Source: Parabacteroides sp. PFB2-10 (GTDB lineage Bacteria; Bacteroidota; Bacteroidia; Bacteroidales; Tannerellaceae). From it: a DNA stretch of 64,000 nt. The stretch covers positions 234,044-298,043 of the forward strand of contig NZ_JARXWI010000004.1 in assembly GCF_029893085.1 (NCBI RefSeq). The letters are read 5' to 3'. Below the pieces are notes generated by a model. That model was not told the DNA's origin, searched no databases, and was given only the letters and a program-made list of their open reading frames with translations. Of the stretch, positions 34,821 to 43,480 are shown piece by piece (the first letter of the stretch is position 1; each line of letters begins with the position of its first letter). The translations under genes and the position numbers were made by a program.

Positions 34821-37800
34821 ATGATGAGAATTTTTTTGCCATATACTATCAGGTTATTATTTGTTACTCTTTTATGCTTTTTGGCAAGTAGTAGCATAAA
34901 AGCGGCGGTAATTCCGGCAGATGCTGATACCGATTATATATTATTGATCAATCCGGACGCTGAAACATGTGCCTGGAGCGCGATGTACATCCCCCGTATT
35001 GTAGCGGATATGGGTGAGAAATACCCGGATCTTCCTGTCTATGTGGAGCACATGCTGGCGCTTAGCCTGACAGGTACCGACGATTTGGTCGCTTTTCAAG
35101 AGCAGTTGTTTGCCAAATACCAAAAGCCTCCCACGTATCTTATCCTGCTGGAGGCCGATAGTTACAGCGTGATGCATGAAGCCATCGATGCCCACTGGGG
35201 AGAAGATATTCCTACGTTGTTGCTTGCCCGAAATGATTACATCGGTCCCATAGATACCTATATCACACGCAAAGATATTCATCGTGTAAATCGTATAGCG
35301 CTTGAGCCGATCGCGCGCGAACGCGATAATCTGACAGTTGTTTATCATCCGTTTTACATCAAGGAGACCCTTGGCTTGATGAAAACCTTGCTTCCGCACT
35401 TGAATAAATTGATTTTTATATCCGACACGCGTTATATCAGTGCCCAGAACCGCGCGGATCTGGAAGAGCTGGTGTATACCACCTATCCGGATCTGAAGAT
35501 AGAACACTTTATTTCCGACGACCTCTCTACCGATGAGATGGTTGGCCTGTTGAGCCGGGAACCGAAGGAGACCGGACTTTTGTTTTTTGCCTGGTATAAT
35601 GCCGATAGTTCGGATGACGAAAGTGATATCTTCCTGCAGACGAATGCGTATCGTATCTTTTACCTCTATGCCAACTCACCCTTTTTTACGTTAAACGATG
35701 TAGGCGTATTGGAAAGTGGTATGGTGGGTGGTTATTATACCCATTTCGAGCAGGTCTATGCCACGCTCATGCAGGCGATCGACGGTATGATGGCAGGCGA
35801 AGTACACTCTTCCTTTATCGTTCCACCGGCACCTCACCCGACGTTTAATTACCTGGCGATGCTCAATGGCGGCCTGGCGCTTTCTCAGTTGCCGGCAGAT
35901 GCCCATATCTATATGCGTCCGCAAACCTTCTGGGAAAAGAACAGTACGCTGTTTGTGATCGTGTTATTGTTGATGACGCTGACAGGTGTCGTTGTCTATT
36001 TCTTCAGCCGCCGAACCCGTCGGATCGAGACACGGGAGACCAAACTGCGTGCCAGCTATAGCGACCTGATCAATAATATGCCGATCGGTTACCGCCAGGA
36101 AAGACTGATCTTTGACTCCAAAGGCGAGCCGGTCGACTATGTTGTTTCGGCCGTAAATCCAAGTTATGAGGAGCAACTCTCGTCCCGCGAGGAGATTGTA
36201 GGCAAAAAGGGAAGCCTGGCTAATCCTGAAATGTTTAGCGAAATGCTGAATATCTACAAAAGCATCTTGCATGACAAGCATACGCGGGTGAATATGGCCT
36301 ATTATTTTGATGCGACCGATCGTTATTTCAGCCTGATTATCTCGCCATCGAGCGATCCGGGTTATATGGATCTCTTCTATGTCGATACCAGCGAATTGCA
36401 TAAGACACAGCAATTGTTGCGTACGGTGAACAGCAAACTGATGATGTCGCTGGATGTAGCGAATATCACTCCCTGGAAATGGGATATGGAGCGCCGCCTG
36501 ATCCTTTGCGATGTCAACAAACCCATCGAGCGTTATGCGGAAGGCATTCGGGAAGAGGAACAATTATGTATCCCCGAAGAGCGTTATTTCAGCCGTATCC
36601 ATGAGGAAGATATCGAATTGGTTCAGAAAATGTTGAAGGAACTGATCGAGAATGAGGCCTATAACCACACGGTTAAATGCGAGTTCCGTATCTATAAAAC
36701 CATGGCAAAAACCTCGTATGACTGGGTAGAGGTGCGTGGCGCGATAGAAAGACGTAGCGAGAGTGGCAAGGTTATTTCCCTGCTTGGCACATCGGTTATC
36801 ATCACCGATCGTAAGAATATCGAACAGGAATTGTTGCATGCCAAAGAAAAGGCGGAAGAATCGAATCGTTTGAAATCAGCCTTCCTGGCCAATATGAGCC
36901 ACGAGATCCGTACGCCGCTGAACGCGATCGTAGGCTTCTCCAATATCCTCGCGTCAACGGAAAAAGACGAAGACCGCCAGGAATATATAAGTATTATCGA
37001 GAATAATAATACGCTTCTGTTGCAGCTGGTAAGCGATATTCTGGATCTTTCCAAGATCGAAGCCGGCACCATGGACTTCCATTATTCGGATGTCGACCTG
37101 AACTTTATCTTGTATGATTTGCAAGAGGTGACGCAGGACAGAGCCCGGAAAGATGTGAAGGTGGAGTTCGACAATATGATACCCGACTGCTTTATTCGTA
37201 CGGAGAAGAAGCGGATCACACAGGTGTTGAACAATATGCTTTCCAATGCCGCCAAGTTTACCGAAAGCGGTAGCATCCGCTTTGGTTATAAACTGATCGA
37301 GGATGGTAAGCTCTATTTCTATGTGTCTGATACGGGTTGTGGTATCTCTCCCGAACAGCAGGAAAAGATATTCGGACGCTTTGTGAAACTGAACCACTTC
37401 GTGCAGGGCACAGGCCTTGGCTTGTCACTTTGCCAGATGATCGTGATGCACATGGGTGGTACGATCGGTGTGCAGTCGAACGAAGAGGGACAAGGCACTA
37501 CCTTCTGGTTCACCCTGCCGTATGTGCCGGTTGCGCACGCGGAGAATATCCTGGAAGCGAAAAAAGAGGAAGAACCCCAGAGTGATAAACTGAAAGTCCT
37601 GATCGCAGAAGACAACCAGAGCAATTTTGAACTGTTTGAAGCCATTCTGCGCAATGATTATGAGATCATCCATGCCTGGAACGGGAAAGAGGCTGTCGAT
37701 ATGTTCCGGGAGCATACACCGCATATCGTTTTGATGGATATCAATATGCCGAAGATGAACGGCTATGAAGCGACCGTAGAACTCCGGAAGCTTTCCCAGG

Positions 37801-37958
37801 ATGTGCCTATCATTGCCGTGACGGCTTACGCCTTCTCTACGGATGAAAAGCAGATCCGCCGCAATGGATTCAACGGCTACTCACCCAAACCGCTCAATCC
37901 GCAGAAGCTGAAACTGCAAATGACCGAATTGTTGAAGTCGCAGGATAGCATCATTTGA
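34821..37958 (+). CDS. Hybrid two-component sensor kinase with periplasmic binding-protein-like sensor
   Basis: 1045 aa. Signal sequence (residues about 1-29), a periplasmic ABC-substrate-binding-like domain (about 30-375), one membrane helix (LFVIVLLLMTLTGVVVYFF), PAS-like regions (about 410-680), HisKA with the phospho-His in MSHEIRTPLNAIVGF (near 693), HATPase (TGCGISPEQQEKIFGRF, GTGLGLSLCQM) and a C-terminal receiver with Asp in VLMDINMPKMNG (near 973). No DNA-binding output domain follows, so it is not a HTCS regulator; the phosphate must pass to a partner encoded elsewhere. It is convergent with the DUF5715 gene, 7 bp apart. Confidence 0.9.
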   Translation: MMRIFLPYTIRLLFVTLLCFLASSSIKAAVIPADADTDYILLINPDAETCAWSAMYIPRIVADMGEKYPDLPVYVEHMLALSLTGTDDLVAFQEQLFAKYQKPPTYLILLEADSYSVMHEAIDAHWGEDIPTLLLARNDYIGPIDTYITRKDIHRVNRIALEPIARERDNLTVVYHPFYIKETLGLMKTLLPHLNKLIFISDTRYISAQNRADLEELVYTTYPDLKIEHFISDDLSTDEMVGLLSREPKETGLLFFAWYNADSSDDESDIFLQTNAYRIFYLYANSPFFTLNDVGVLESGMVGGYYTHFEQVYATLMQAIDGMMAGEVHSSFIVPPAPHPTFNYLAMLNGGLALSQLPADAHIYMRPQTFWEKNSTLFVIVLLLMTLTGVVVYFFSRRTRRIETRETKLRASYSDLINNMPIGYRQERLIFDSKGEPVDYVVSAVNPSYEEQLSSREEIVGKKGSLANPEMFSEMLNIYKSILHDKHTRVNMAYYFDATDRYFSLIISPSSDPGYMDLFYVDTSELHKTQQLLRTVNSKLMMSLDVANITPWKWDMERRLILCDVNKPIERYAEGIREEEQLCIPEERYFSRIHEEDIELVQKMLKELIENEAYNHTVKCEFRIYKTMAKTSYDWVEVRGAIERRSESGKVISLLGTSVIITDRKNIEQELLHAKEKAEESNRLKSAFLANMSHEIRTPLNAIVGFSNILASTEKDEDRQEYISIIENNNTLLLQLVSDILDLSKIEAGTMDFHYSDVDLNFILYDLQEVTQDRARKDVKVEFDNMIPDCFIRTEKKRITQVLNNMLSNAAKFTESGSIRFGYKLIEDGKLYFYVSDTGCGISPEQQEKIFGRFVKLNHFVQGTGLGLSLCQMIVMHMGGTIGVQSNEEGQGTTFWFTLPYVPVAHAENILEAKKEEEPQSDKLKVLIAEDNQSNFELFEAILRNDYEIIHAWNGKEAVDMFREHTPHIVLMDINMPKMNGYEATVELRKLSQDVPIIAVTAYAFSTDEKQIRRNGFNGYSPKPLNPQKLKLQMTELLKSQDSII

Positions 37959-37965
37959 TTTTCTT

Positions 37966-38610
37966 TTACCGGGCGGTTATATGGAAACAACCCTGCTTCC
38001 TTTCATGCTTCACGTAGCATTTCCCCTGTTTCTGCAAGTCGCGGAGCACCATGGCTAAGACCATTTTCAAGTCTTCCTGCTCAATATTCAATGCGTCTTT
38101 TTTGTTGATTTTTGTGTAGCGCACCCAGGAAATATCAAAGGTTGTGCCATAGAGGTGAGCAGAGTTCGACGATGAATTGATATTGCCTTTTTGCAGTTTA
38201 TCGATGTCGTCGACGGTGCGGGTCACGCTGGTTACCTTCACCTTGTAATGCGGAGCGTTATGGCTTTGCAATGAATCAATGAAGTTTTTTCCGATCGTTT
38301 CCAGTAATCCGGCCGCTTCAGGCACCAGGTAGGGGATGGAGTGGGTTAGTTCCTCCACCTCATAGTATTTATTTGTCTTGATTTCTATCATCTTCCGGGA
38401 GGCTTTTTTCGCCTCTTCCCGTGAAGAGACCGGGCGGATGCCCAGGCGTTGTGCCGCTTCCAGGTGGAGCGGGTTCAGGTCGTTGAAGTCACGGTTATAG
38501 CTTCCTTTATACCAGATACGGCGCAGTTCTCCCCGCTTTTCGCCACAGGAGGAGGTAAGGGTCATCCATGATAAACAGAGGATGAGCCATACGAACGGTT
38601 TTATTTTCAT
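37966..38610 (-). CDS. DUF5715-family lipoprotein
   Basis: 214 aa with a lipoprotein signal (LILCLSWMTLTSSCGE, Cys22). The body contains YEVEELTHSIPYLVPEAAGLL, VTSVTRTVDDIDKLQKGN and SAHLYGTTFDISWVRY. The last pattern (SxHxxGxxxD) recalls the metal site of LAS/VanY-type peptidases, so a cell-wall role is possible but unproven. It is the last gene of a probable purC-menG-aroE-DUF5715 operon, 32 bp after aroE. Confidence 0.7.
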   Translation of the reverse strand: MKIKPFVWLILCLSWMTLTSSCGEKRGELRRIWYKGSYNRDFNDLNPLHLEAAQRLGIRPVSSREEAKKASRKMIEIKTNKYYEVEELTHSIPYLVPEAAGLLETIGKNFIDSLQSHNAPHYKVKVTSVTRTVDDIDKLQKGNINSSSNSAHLYGTTFDISWVRYTKINKKDALNIEQEDLKMVLAMVLRDLQKQGKCYVKHERKQGCFHITAR

Positions 38611-38642
38611 CTATTTTGAGAAAGTTTTTTTGTTTCTTATTC

Positions 38643-39386
38643 TTATTGTTGCCAGATATTCCAGGCGGCAAATGCCTGCAACAGCAACATCTCCAATCCG
38701 TTTTTCACGACAGCACCCTTCGCCTCTCCCTTTTTCATGAAAAGCGTTTCGTCGGGATTATAGAGCAAATCGTAAAGCAGGTGATTGGGTGTAAGCAGAT
38801 CGTACGGAATATCGGGACATTCGTCCACATGCGGATACATACCGACCGGTGTCGTATTGACAATCACTGTATATTGTTCCATGGTTTTCGGCGTGATCTC
38901 ATCGTAGGTAATGCCGAATTCGCGGGGCGAACGGGATACCAGCGTGGAGCCGATGCCCAATTGTTTCAGTCCCTGAAAGATGGCGCGCGATGCTCCTCCT
39001 GTCCCTAATATCAGCGCTTTGCGATGTGACTGATTGAGAAGCGGCTCGATGGATTGCTTAAACCCGATAATATCCGAGTTATATCCCACCAATTTCTTTT
39101 TTCCGAACATCCCCTTTTTGAATTTAATGACATTCACTGCGCCGATGCGCCGCGCGTCTTCGTCGATATCGTCTAAGTAGGGTATCACCTGCGTCTTGTA
39201 GGGGAGCGTCACATTCAGCCCTTTCAGTTCCGGATTATCCCGGAGTACATTTTTTAATTCCTTGATGTTTTCGATTTCAAAGTTTAGATATTGCGCATCG
39301 ATACGCTCTGATTCAAACTTCTGATTGAAAAAGGTCATGGAGAAAGAATGTCCCAGTGGGTAGCCTATCAGCCCGTATTTATCCAT
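38643..39386 (-). CDS. aroE: Shikimate dehydrogenase
   Basis: Reduces 3-dehydroshikimate with NADPH in aromatic amino-acid synthesis. 247 aa. Substrate site GYPLGHSFSMTFFNQKF (residues 6-22) and catalytic Lys in LNVTLPYKTQV; nucleotide-binding GTGGASRAIFQGL; closing NTTPVGMYP. It is slightly short, as is normal in Bacteroidetes. It lies 16 bp after menG. Confidence 0.93.
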   Translation of the reverse strand: MDKYGLIGYPLGHSFSMTFFNQKFESERIDAQYLNFEIENIKELKNVLRDNPELKGLNVTLPYKTQVIPYLDDIDEDARRIGAVNVIKFKKGMFGKKKLVGYNSDIIGFKQSIEPLLNQSHRKALILGTGGASRAIFQGLKQLGIGSTLVSRSPREFGITYDEITPKTMEQYTVIVNTTPVGMYPHVDECPDIPYDLLTPNHLLYDLLYNPDETLFMKKGEAKGAVVKNGLEMLLLQAFAAWNIWQQ

Positions 39387-39402
39387 GTTTTACTTTGTTT
39401 CT

Positions 39403-40143
39403 TTATTTTTTTCCCGTGTACATCGAGCAGATGCCCCAGGTCATTTTTCTTATTTGTACCTCCTTAAAACCAATCTCTTCCAATAGTCCTGTCATCACCT
39501 TACCCTGCGGCACCACCTCGATGGAGGCGGGCAGGTAGGCATACGCCTTTCCCTCTTTGGAGAACAGTCGCCCCAGAAAAGGAATCACCAGACGGGCATA
39601 GATAGCGAACAATTGCTTCATCGGGAAATGCTCCGGCGTGGTCAGCTCCAGTATCATCAGATGTCCGCCCGGTTCCAGTACCCGGTGCATCTCTTCGAGC
39701 CCCTGCCGGATATCGGCGAAGTTGCGCACACCGAACGCCGCCGTTACTGCGTCGAAGCTATTCGCCGCGTAGGTCAATGCCAGGCTGTCCTGTCGATCGA
39801 ACACGATCCGGCCTGTCATGCCCGCCTTATCCACCTTCTCCTGTCCGATCCGCATCATCTCTTCCGAGAGGTCGGCGCCTGTGATAACCTCAGGCTGTAG
39901 CGCCCGGCACATCGCTATGGCCAGATCGCCTGTGCCGGTGGCAATATCCAGGACGTGTCGGGGCTGGAACGGTTTCATGTAGCGGATGCCTTTGCGTCGC
40001 CATCCCCGGTCGAATCCGAACGAAAGTATATGGTTCAATCGGTCGTAGGCTCCGGCAATATTGTCGAACATACGCTCTACCTGTACGCCCTTCTCCTCTG
40101 TCTGGTTGTAGGGCAGTATCTCTTCCGAACCATATTGTCGCAT
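39403..40143 (-). CDS. menG: Demethylmenaquinone methyltransferase
   Basis: 246 aa, UbiE/MenG family; the last step of menaquinone synthesis, methylating demethylmenaquinone with SAM. Motif I is VLDIATGTGDLAIAM (about residues 65-79); family motifs MFDNIAGAYDRLNHILSFG near the start and AFGVRNFADIRQGL follow. Menaquinone is the sole quinone expected in Bacteroidales. It starts 4 bp after purC, so the two are co-transcribed. Confidence 0.93.
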   Translation of the reverse strand: MRQYGSEEILPYNQTEEKGVQVERMFDNIAGAYDRLNHILSFGFDRGWRRKGIRYMKPFQPRHVLDIATGTGDLAIAMCRALQPEVITGADLSEEMMRIGQEKVDKAGMTGRIVFDRQDSLALTYAANSFDAVTAAFGVRNFADIRQGLEEMHRVLEPGGHLMILELTTPEHFPMKQLFAIYARLVIPFLGRLFSKEGKAYAYLPASIEVVPQGKVMTGLLEEIGFKEVQIRKMTWGICSMYTGKK

Positions 40144-40147
40144 AGAC

Positions 40148-41098
40148 TTAGCGTGATTGCAGGTAGTCGGTTACGTTCTTTTCGATGCGCGCGAGCAAAC
40201 TGTCGGTATCTTCTTTTACGAAGGTTTCTCCGGTGATATGCTCATATAGCTCGATATAGCGATCGCTGATGCTAGCCACAATCTCCGGTGTCATCTCCGG
40301 TACCACTTGTCCGGCTTTCCCTTGGAAATTGTTATCCATCAGCCATTCGCGTACAAACTCCTTCGAGAGTTGTTTCTGCGGTTCGCCTTTGGCAAAACGC
40401 TCTTCGTAGCCTTCGAGGTAGAAGTAGCGCGATGAGTCGGGCGTATGGATCTCATCGATCAGGTAGATCTTTCCGTCGCGGTGTCCGAACTCATATTTGG
40501 TGTCGACAAGGATCAGTCCCCGTTCGGCAGCGATCTCCGTGCCGCGCAGGAAGAGCTCCATGGTGTATTTCTCCAGCGTTGCATACTCCTCTTCAGAAAC
40601 CAATCCCTGCTTTAGGATCTCTTCGCGTGAGATGTCCTGGTCGTGTTCGCCAATCTCCGCTTTGGTGGTCGGCGTGATGATGGGGTGGGGGAAGCGTTGG
40701 TTCTCCACCATACCATCCGGCAGTTCGACGCCGCATATTTCACGGGCGCCCGCTTTGTACGCACGCCAGGCGCTTCCTACCAGATAACCGCGTACGATCA
40801 TCTCCACCGGATAACCGGTACATTGAACACCCACCGTGACCATCGGATCCGGCGTGGCCAGCTTCCAGTTGGGGCATATATCCGCCGTTGCATCGAGAAA
40901 TTTTGCTGCGATCTGATTCAGCATCTGCCCTTTGAAAGGGATCCCCTCGGGCAACACCACATCAAAAGCCGAAATGCGGTCGGTAGCTACCATCACCAAC
41001 AATTCGTCGTTGATATTATACACATCGCGTACTTTCCCGTGATAGACACTCTTCTGTCCCGGAAATTGAAAGTCTGTTCTTGTTAATGCCTTTTTCAT
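40148..41098 (-). CDS. purC: SAICAR synthetase (phosphoribosylaminoimidazole-succinocarboxamide synthase)
   Basis: ATP-dependent ligase of purine synthesis joining CAIR and aspartate. GKVRDVYNI and [17 protein letters not shown] near the start and later DTKYEFGH and [12 protein letters not shown] are family signatures. 317 aa from [10 protein letters not shown]; an upstream ATG at 41146 would add 16 residues of repeat-derived sequence and is rejected. It heads the operon purC-menG-aroE-DUF5715. Confidence 0.95.
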   Translation of the reverse strand: MKKALTRTDFQFPGQKSVYHGKVRDVYNINDELLVMVATDRISAFDVVLPEGIPFKGQMLNQIAAKFLDATADICPNWKLATPDPMVTVGVQCTGYPVEMIVRGYLVGSAWRAYKAGAREICGVELPDGMVENQRFPHPIITPTTKAEIGEHDQDISREEILKQGLVSEEEYATLEKYTMELFLRGTEIAAERGLILVDTKYEFGHRDGKIYLIDEIHTPDSSRYFYLEGYEERFAKGEPQKQLSKEFVREWLMDNNFQGKAGQVVPEMTPEIVASISDRYIELYEHITGETFVKEDTDSLLARIEKNVTDYLQSR

Positions 41099-41221
41099 AA
41101 ACCTCTTTTTAAAATTGATAGTTGATAATTGATAATTGATAAGCAACGTTCACTTGGCCGAAGGTGCAGAGCAATTGACAACTGGCAACTGACAATTCTG
41201 GTTATTTATTATTTTGTGTTT

Positions 41222-41250
41222 TTATCCATTATCCATTATCCATTATCCAT
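41222..41250. repeat. Four tandem 7-bp units across the phoH stop
   Basis: TTATCCA repeated four times (plus strand) from 41222 to 41249. The phoH stop codon lies in the third unit. Nearby (41113-41200) are looser TTGATAA and AACTGGC-AACTGAC repeats. Confidence 0.75.
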
Positions 41251-42201
41251 TGCCTTTTGGGCTTTCTTTTTATCGAACTTCTCATACGCCTCCACAATGC
41301 GCTGCACTAATTTATGACGTACGATATCCTTTTTGGTAAACTCGATCCGTCCAATGCCGGGAACCCCCTTCAATACGTGCATCGCCTGGATCAGTCCCGA
41401 TGTAGCCGAGGGCGGCAGGTCGATCTGTGTCATATCACCTGTGACCACCATCTTGGCATTCATGCCCAAACGGGTCAGGAACATTTTGATTTGGTGGGTA
41501 GTCGTGTTCTGCGCTTCGTCGAGGATGATCACCGCATCGTTGAGTGTGCGCCCGCGCATAAAAGCCAACGGAGCAATCTGGATCACATTATTCTCCATAT
41601 ACTCCTTCAGTTTGGCTGCCGGGATCATGTCCTGCAGGGCGTCGTACAAGGGTTGCAGATAGGGATCGAGCTTGTCTTTCATCTCGCCGGGCAGGAATCC
41701 CAGCTTCTCTCCCGCCTCCACAGCCGGGCGGCTCAGGATAATCTTGCGAATCTGCTTGTTCTTGAGGGCGCGCACGGCCAGAGCAATGGCAACGAATGTC
41801 TTTCCCGTTCCGGCAGGACCGGTGGCAAACACCAGGTCGTTCTCCTCGAATGCCTCCACCAGACGTTGCTGGTTTTCGCTGCGTGCCAGGATCGGTTTGC
41901 CGTTCATTCCGTGGATAATCAGGTTCTCCTGTTTGGCAACGACCGGCGTGTTTCCTTTGATAATATCGAGAATCACCTCTTCCGTCAGCGAGTTGTATTC
42001 CTCGCAGTATTTCTCCAGCTCCCGGATCTTCTTCAGGAAAATCTCCGATTCCTCCTCTTCGCCGATCACCTTCATCACATTGCCCCGTGCTACTACACGC
42101 AGCTTGGGAAACAATGTCTTGATCAGTTGCATATGTGTGTTGTTCACCCCGTAAAAGATCACCGGGTCCACATTTTCTAATATATAGATGCGTTCTATCA
42201 T
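41236..42201 (-). CDS. phoH: PhoH-like ATPase
   Basis: 321 aa from [11 protein letters not shown]; a longer frame to 42237 adds a Gln-rich stretch unlike the family. Walker A is [15 protein letters not shown] (about residues 128-142) and Walker [12 protein letters not shown], as in PhoH/YbeZ. The N-terminal KH-like region fits YbeZ. YbeZ acts with YbeY in rRNA maturation. The final residues (MDNG) are encoded by a tandem repeat. Confidence 0.92.
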   Translation of the reverse strand: MIERIYILENVDPVIFYGVNNTHMQLIKTLFPKLRVVARGNVMKVIGEEEESEIFLKKIRELEKYCEEYNSLTEEVILDIIKGNTPVVAKQENLIIHGMNGKPILARSENQQRLVEAFEENDLVFATGPAGTGKTFVAIALAVRALKNKQIRKIILSRPAVEAGEKLGFLPGEMKDKLDPYLQPLYDALQDMIPAAKLKEYMENNVIQIAPLAFMRGRTLNDAVIILDEAQNTTTHQIKMFLTRLGMNAKMVVTGDMTQIDLPPSATSGLIQAMHVLKGVPGIGRIEFTKKDIVRHKLVQRIVEAYEKFDKKKAQKAMDNG

Positions 42202-42414
42202 GCTGTTCTGATTCCCCTGTTCTCTTTTCTGTGACAAGGGGATACAAAAATAAGCATATTCTCCCTTAGTTGTTCCCGCGAGGGGAGTCTTTTATCGGGT
42301 TATCGTTTTCTTGACAAATAAGCGGCAGGGAGGTTTAGATACGTAAGATGTGAAGGTAATGGGGGATAGGAGATAGAAGGAATATTCAAATTCTTTCTTT
42401 TTTGGAGATCATTC

Positions 42415-42580
42415 AAATTGACATTTTGTCAAAGCGGTGGGACTTTTTTTGCAAAATGGCAGGACTTTTTTGACAAACTCCCGGGAGAAACATTTTTTAA
42501 CAAACCGAAGTGTAAGCAAAAGAGGGGAAAATCGTTAAAAACTGACCCTTTTTGCTTACACTTCGATTTTTGGATTTTGG
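42415..42580. repeat. Mosaic intergenic repeat, copy B
   Basis: Core at 42473-42501, identical to the other copies. Left flank of the ATGGCAGGA type (as copy A); right flank with 16-bp arms CGAAGTGTAAGCAAAA (42506-42521) and complement (42550-42565), as in copy D. It occupies most of the gap between phoH and the NIPSNAP gene. Confidence 0.85.
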
Positions 42581-42601
42581 ACAGAAAATGCCTCTCCCTC
42601 T

Positions 42602-43375
42602 TTACAATTCGGAATAAGGCAGCGGCGAAAGCAGAATGCTTTTGTTGGCTGTGGCCGTATGGGCATATTCGGGCAGCCCTCTGATGCGTTGCCAGTCGGG
42701 GTGGGCACCAAATTGGTTCCAGGCTTCGGTGCGCGTAGCGACGTCTTTATACCAGGTGAGGTAGATCAGGGCAGGCATGCGGGGGCCGGCCAGTATGTTT
42801 CCGTAGCAGACCGAATTGATGCCTGTTTTGTCGAAAATGGCGATTTCATCCTTGTTGAACATAGCCACCTTGCGGCGGTTGGCCTCTTCGTTGGGACTCC
42901 AGTAGAGGCGTATCTCGAACAGCGTACGCTCTCTTCCCGGAACGCGGTGTGCCGGGATCTTATCGAATGCCTCGCACAGGAATGTTTCCATATTCTCATA
43001 GAGCGGAGCCGGAGCCGTTTCCTCGTAGAAAGGTTGTGCTTTTTCCCGGAAAGCGGTGTCTGCCCATATGCCTTCTTTCACCTGTAGATAGGTGGCCATG
43101 TCGGGGTAGATAAACAGGTAGTAACGCATATCTTTCTCCCCTCTCTGGTGGGGAGCAAAGGCGCCCACCTTGATGCCGAAGCGCCGGAAGGCAGGAATAA
43201 ACGTGTCCCGGTAGAAGGCATCCAGCCGATCGCCTTCGCCTTTCAGCGTGTAGAATCGCCACTCGTAGATCTCTTTGCCTGCAGCTTTCTTTGCCGGGGT
43301 GGATGAACTCCAGCTTTTGACGGCCGGGATAATTGCTAATGCACTGGCGGTTTTTACGAATCTTCTTCTTTTCAT
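42602..43375 (-). CDS. NIPSNAP-family exported protein
   Basis: 257 aa. A twin-arginine-like signal (RRRFVKTASALAIIPAVKS) is followed by two ferredoxin-like NIPSNAP repeats: IYEWRFYTLKGEGDRLDAFY (near residue 35) and TLFEIRLYWSPNEEANRRKV (near 145). Members are dimeric alpha-beta barrel proteins of unclear function. The Tat-type signal suggests export of a folded, perhaps cofactor-bearing protein. Confidence 0.85.
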   Translation of the reverse strand: MKRRRFVKTASALAIIPAVKSWSSSTPAKKAAGKEIYEWRFYTLKGEGDRLDAFYRDTFIPAFRRFGIKVGAFAPHQRGEKDMRYYLFIYPDMATYLQVKEGIWADTAFREKAQPFYEETAPAPLYENMETFLCEAFDKIPAHRVPGRERTLFEIRLYWSPNEEANRRKVAMFNKDEIAIFDKTGINSVCYGNILAGPRMPALIYLTWYKDVATRTEAWNQFGAHPDWQRIRGLPEYAHTATANKSILLSPLPYSEL

Positions 43376-43480
43376 GGTCTTTACAAATTTGTTTTTAGCG
43401 AGATAGAATTATGTCGGAACCAAAGATATACATATAAGAAGAATTATGTACCTTTGAATAGTAAAAATGATGAATGAGCA

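Noticed and set aside
34821..37958. HTCS-type regulator of the glycan genes
   Set aside because: No AraC-type DNA-binding domain follows the receiver, and the gene lies 12 kb or more from the hydrolases.
41314..42180. 288-codon frame antisense to phoH
   Set aside because: Shadow frame; phoH on the other strand has clear catalytic motifs.
42418..42684. 88-codon frame across repeat copy B
   Set aside because: It is a translation of the repeat and overlaps the NIPSNAP gene end.
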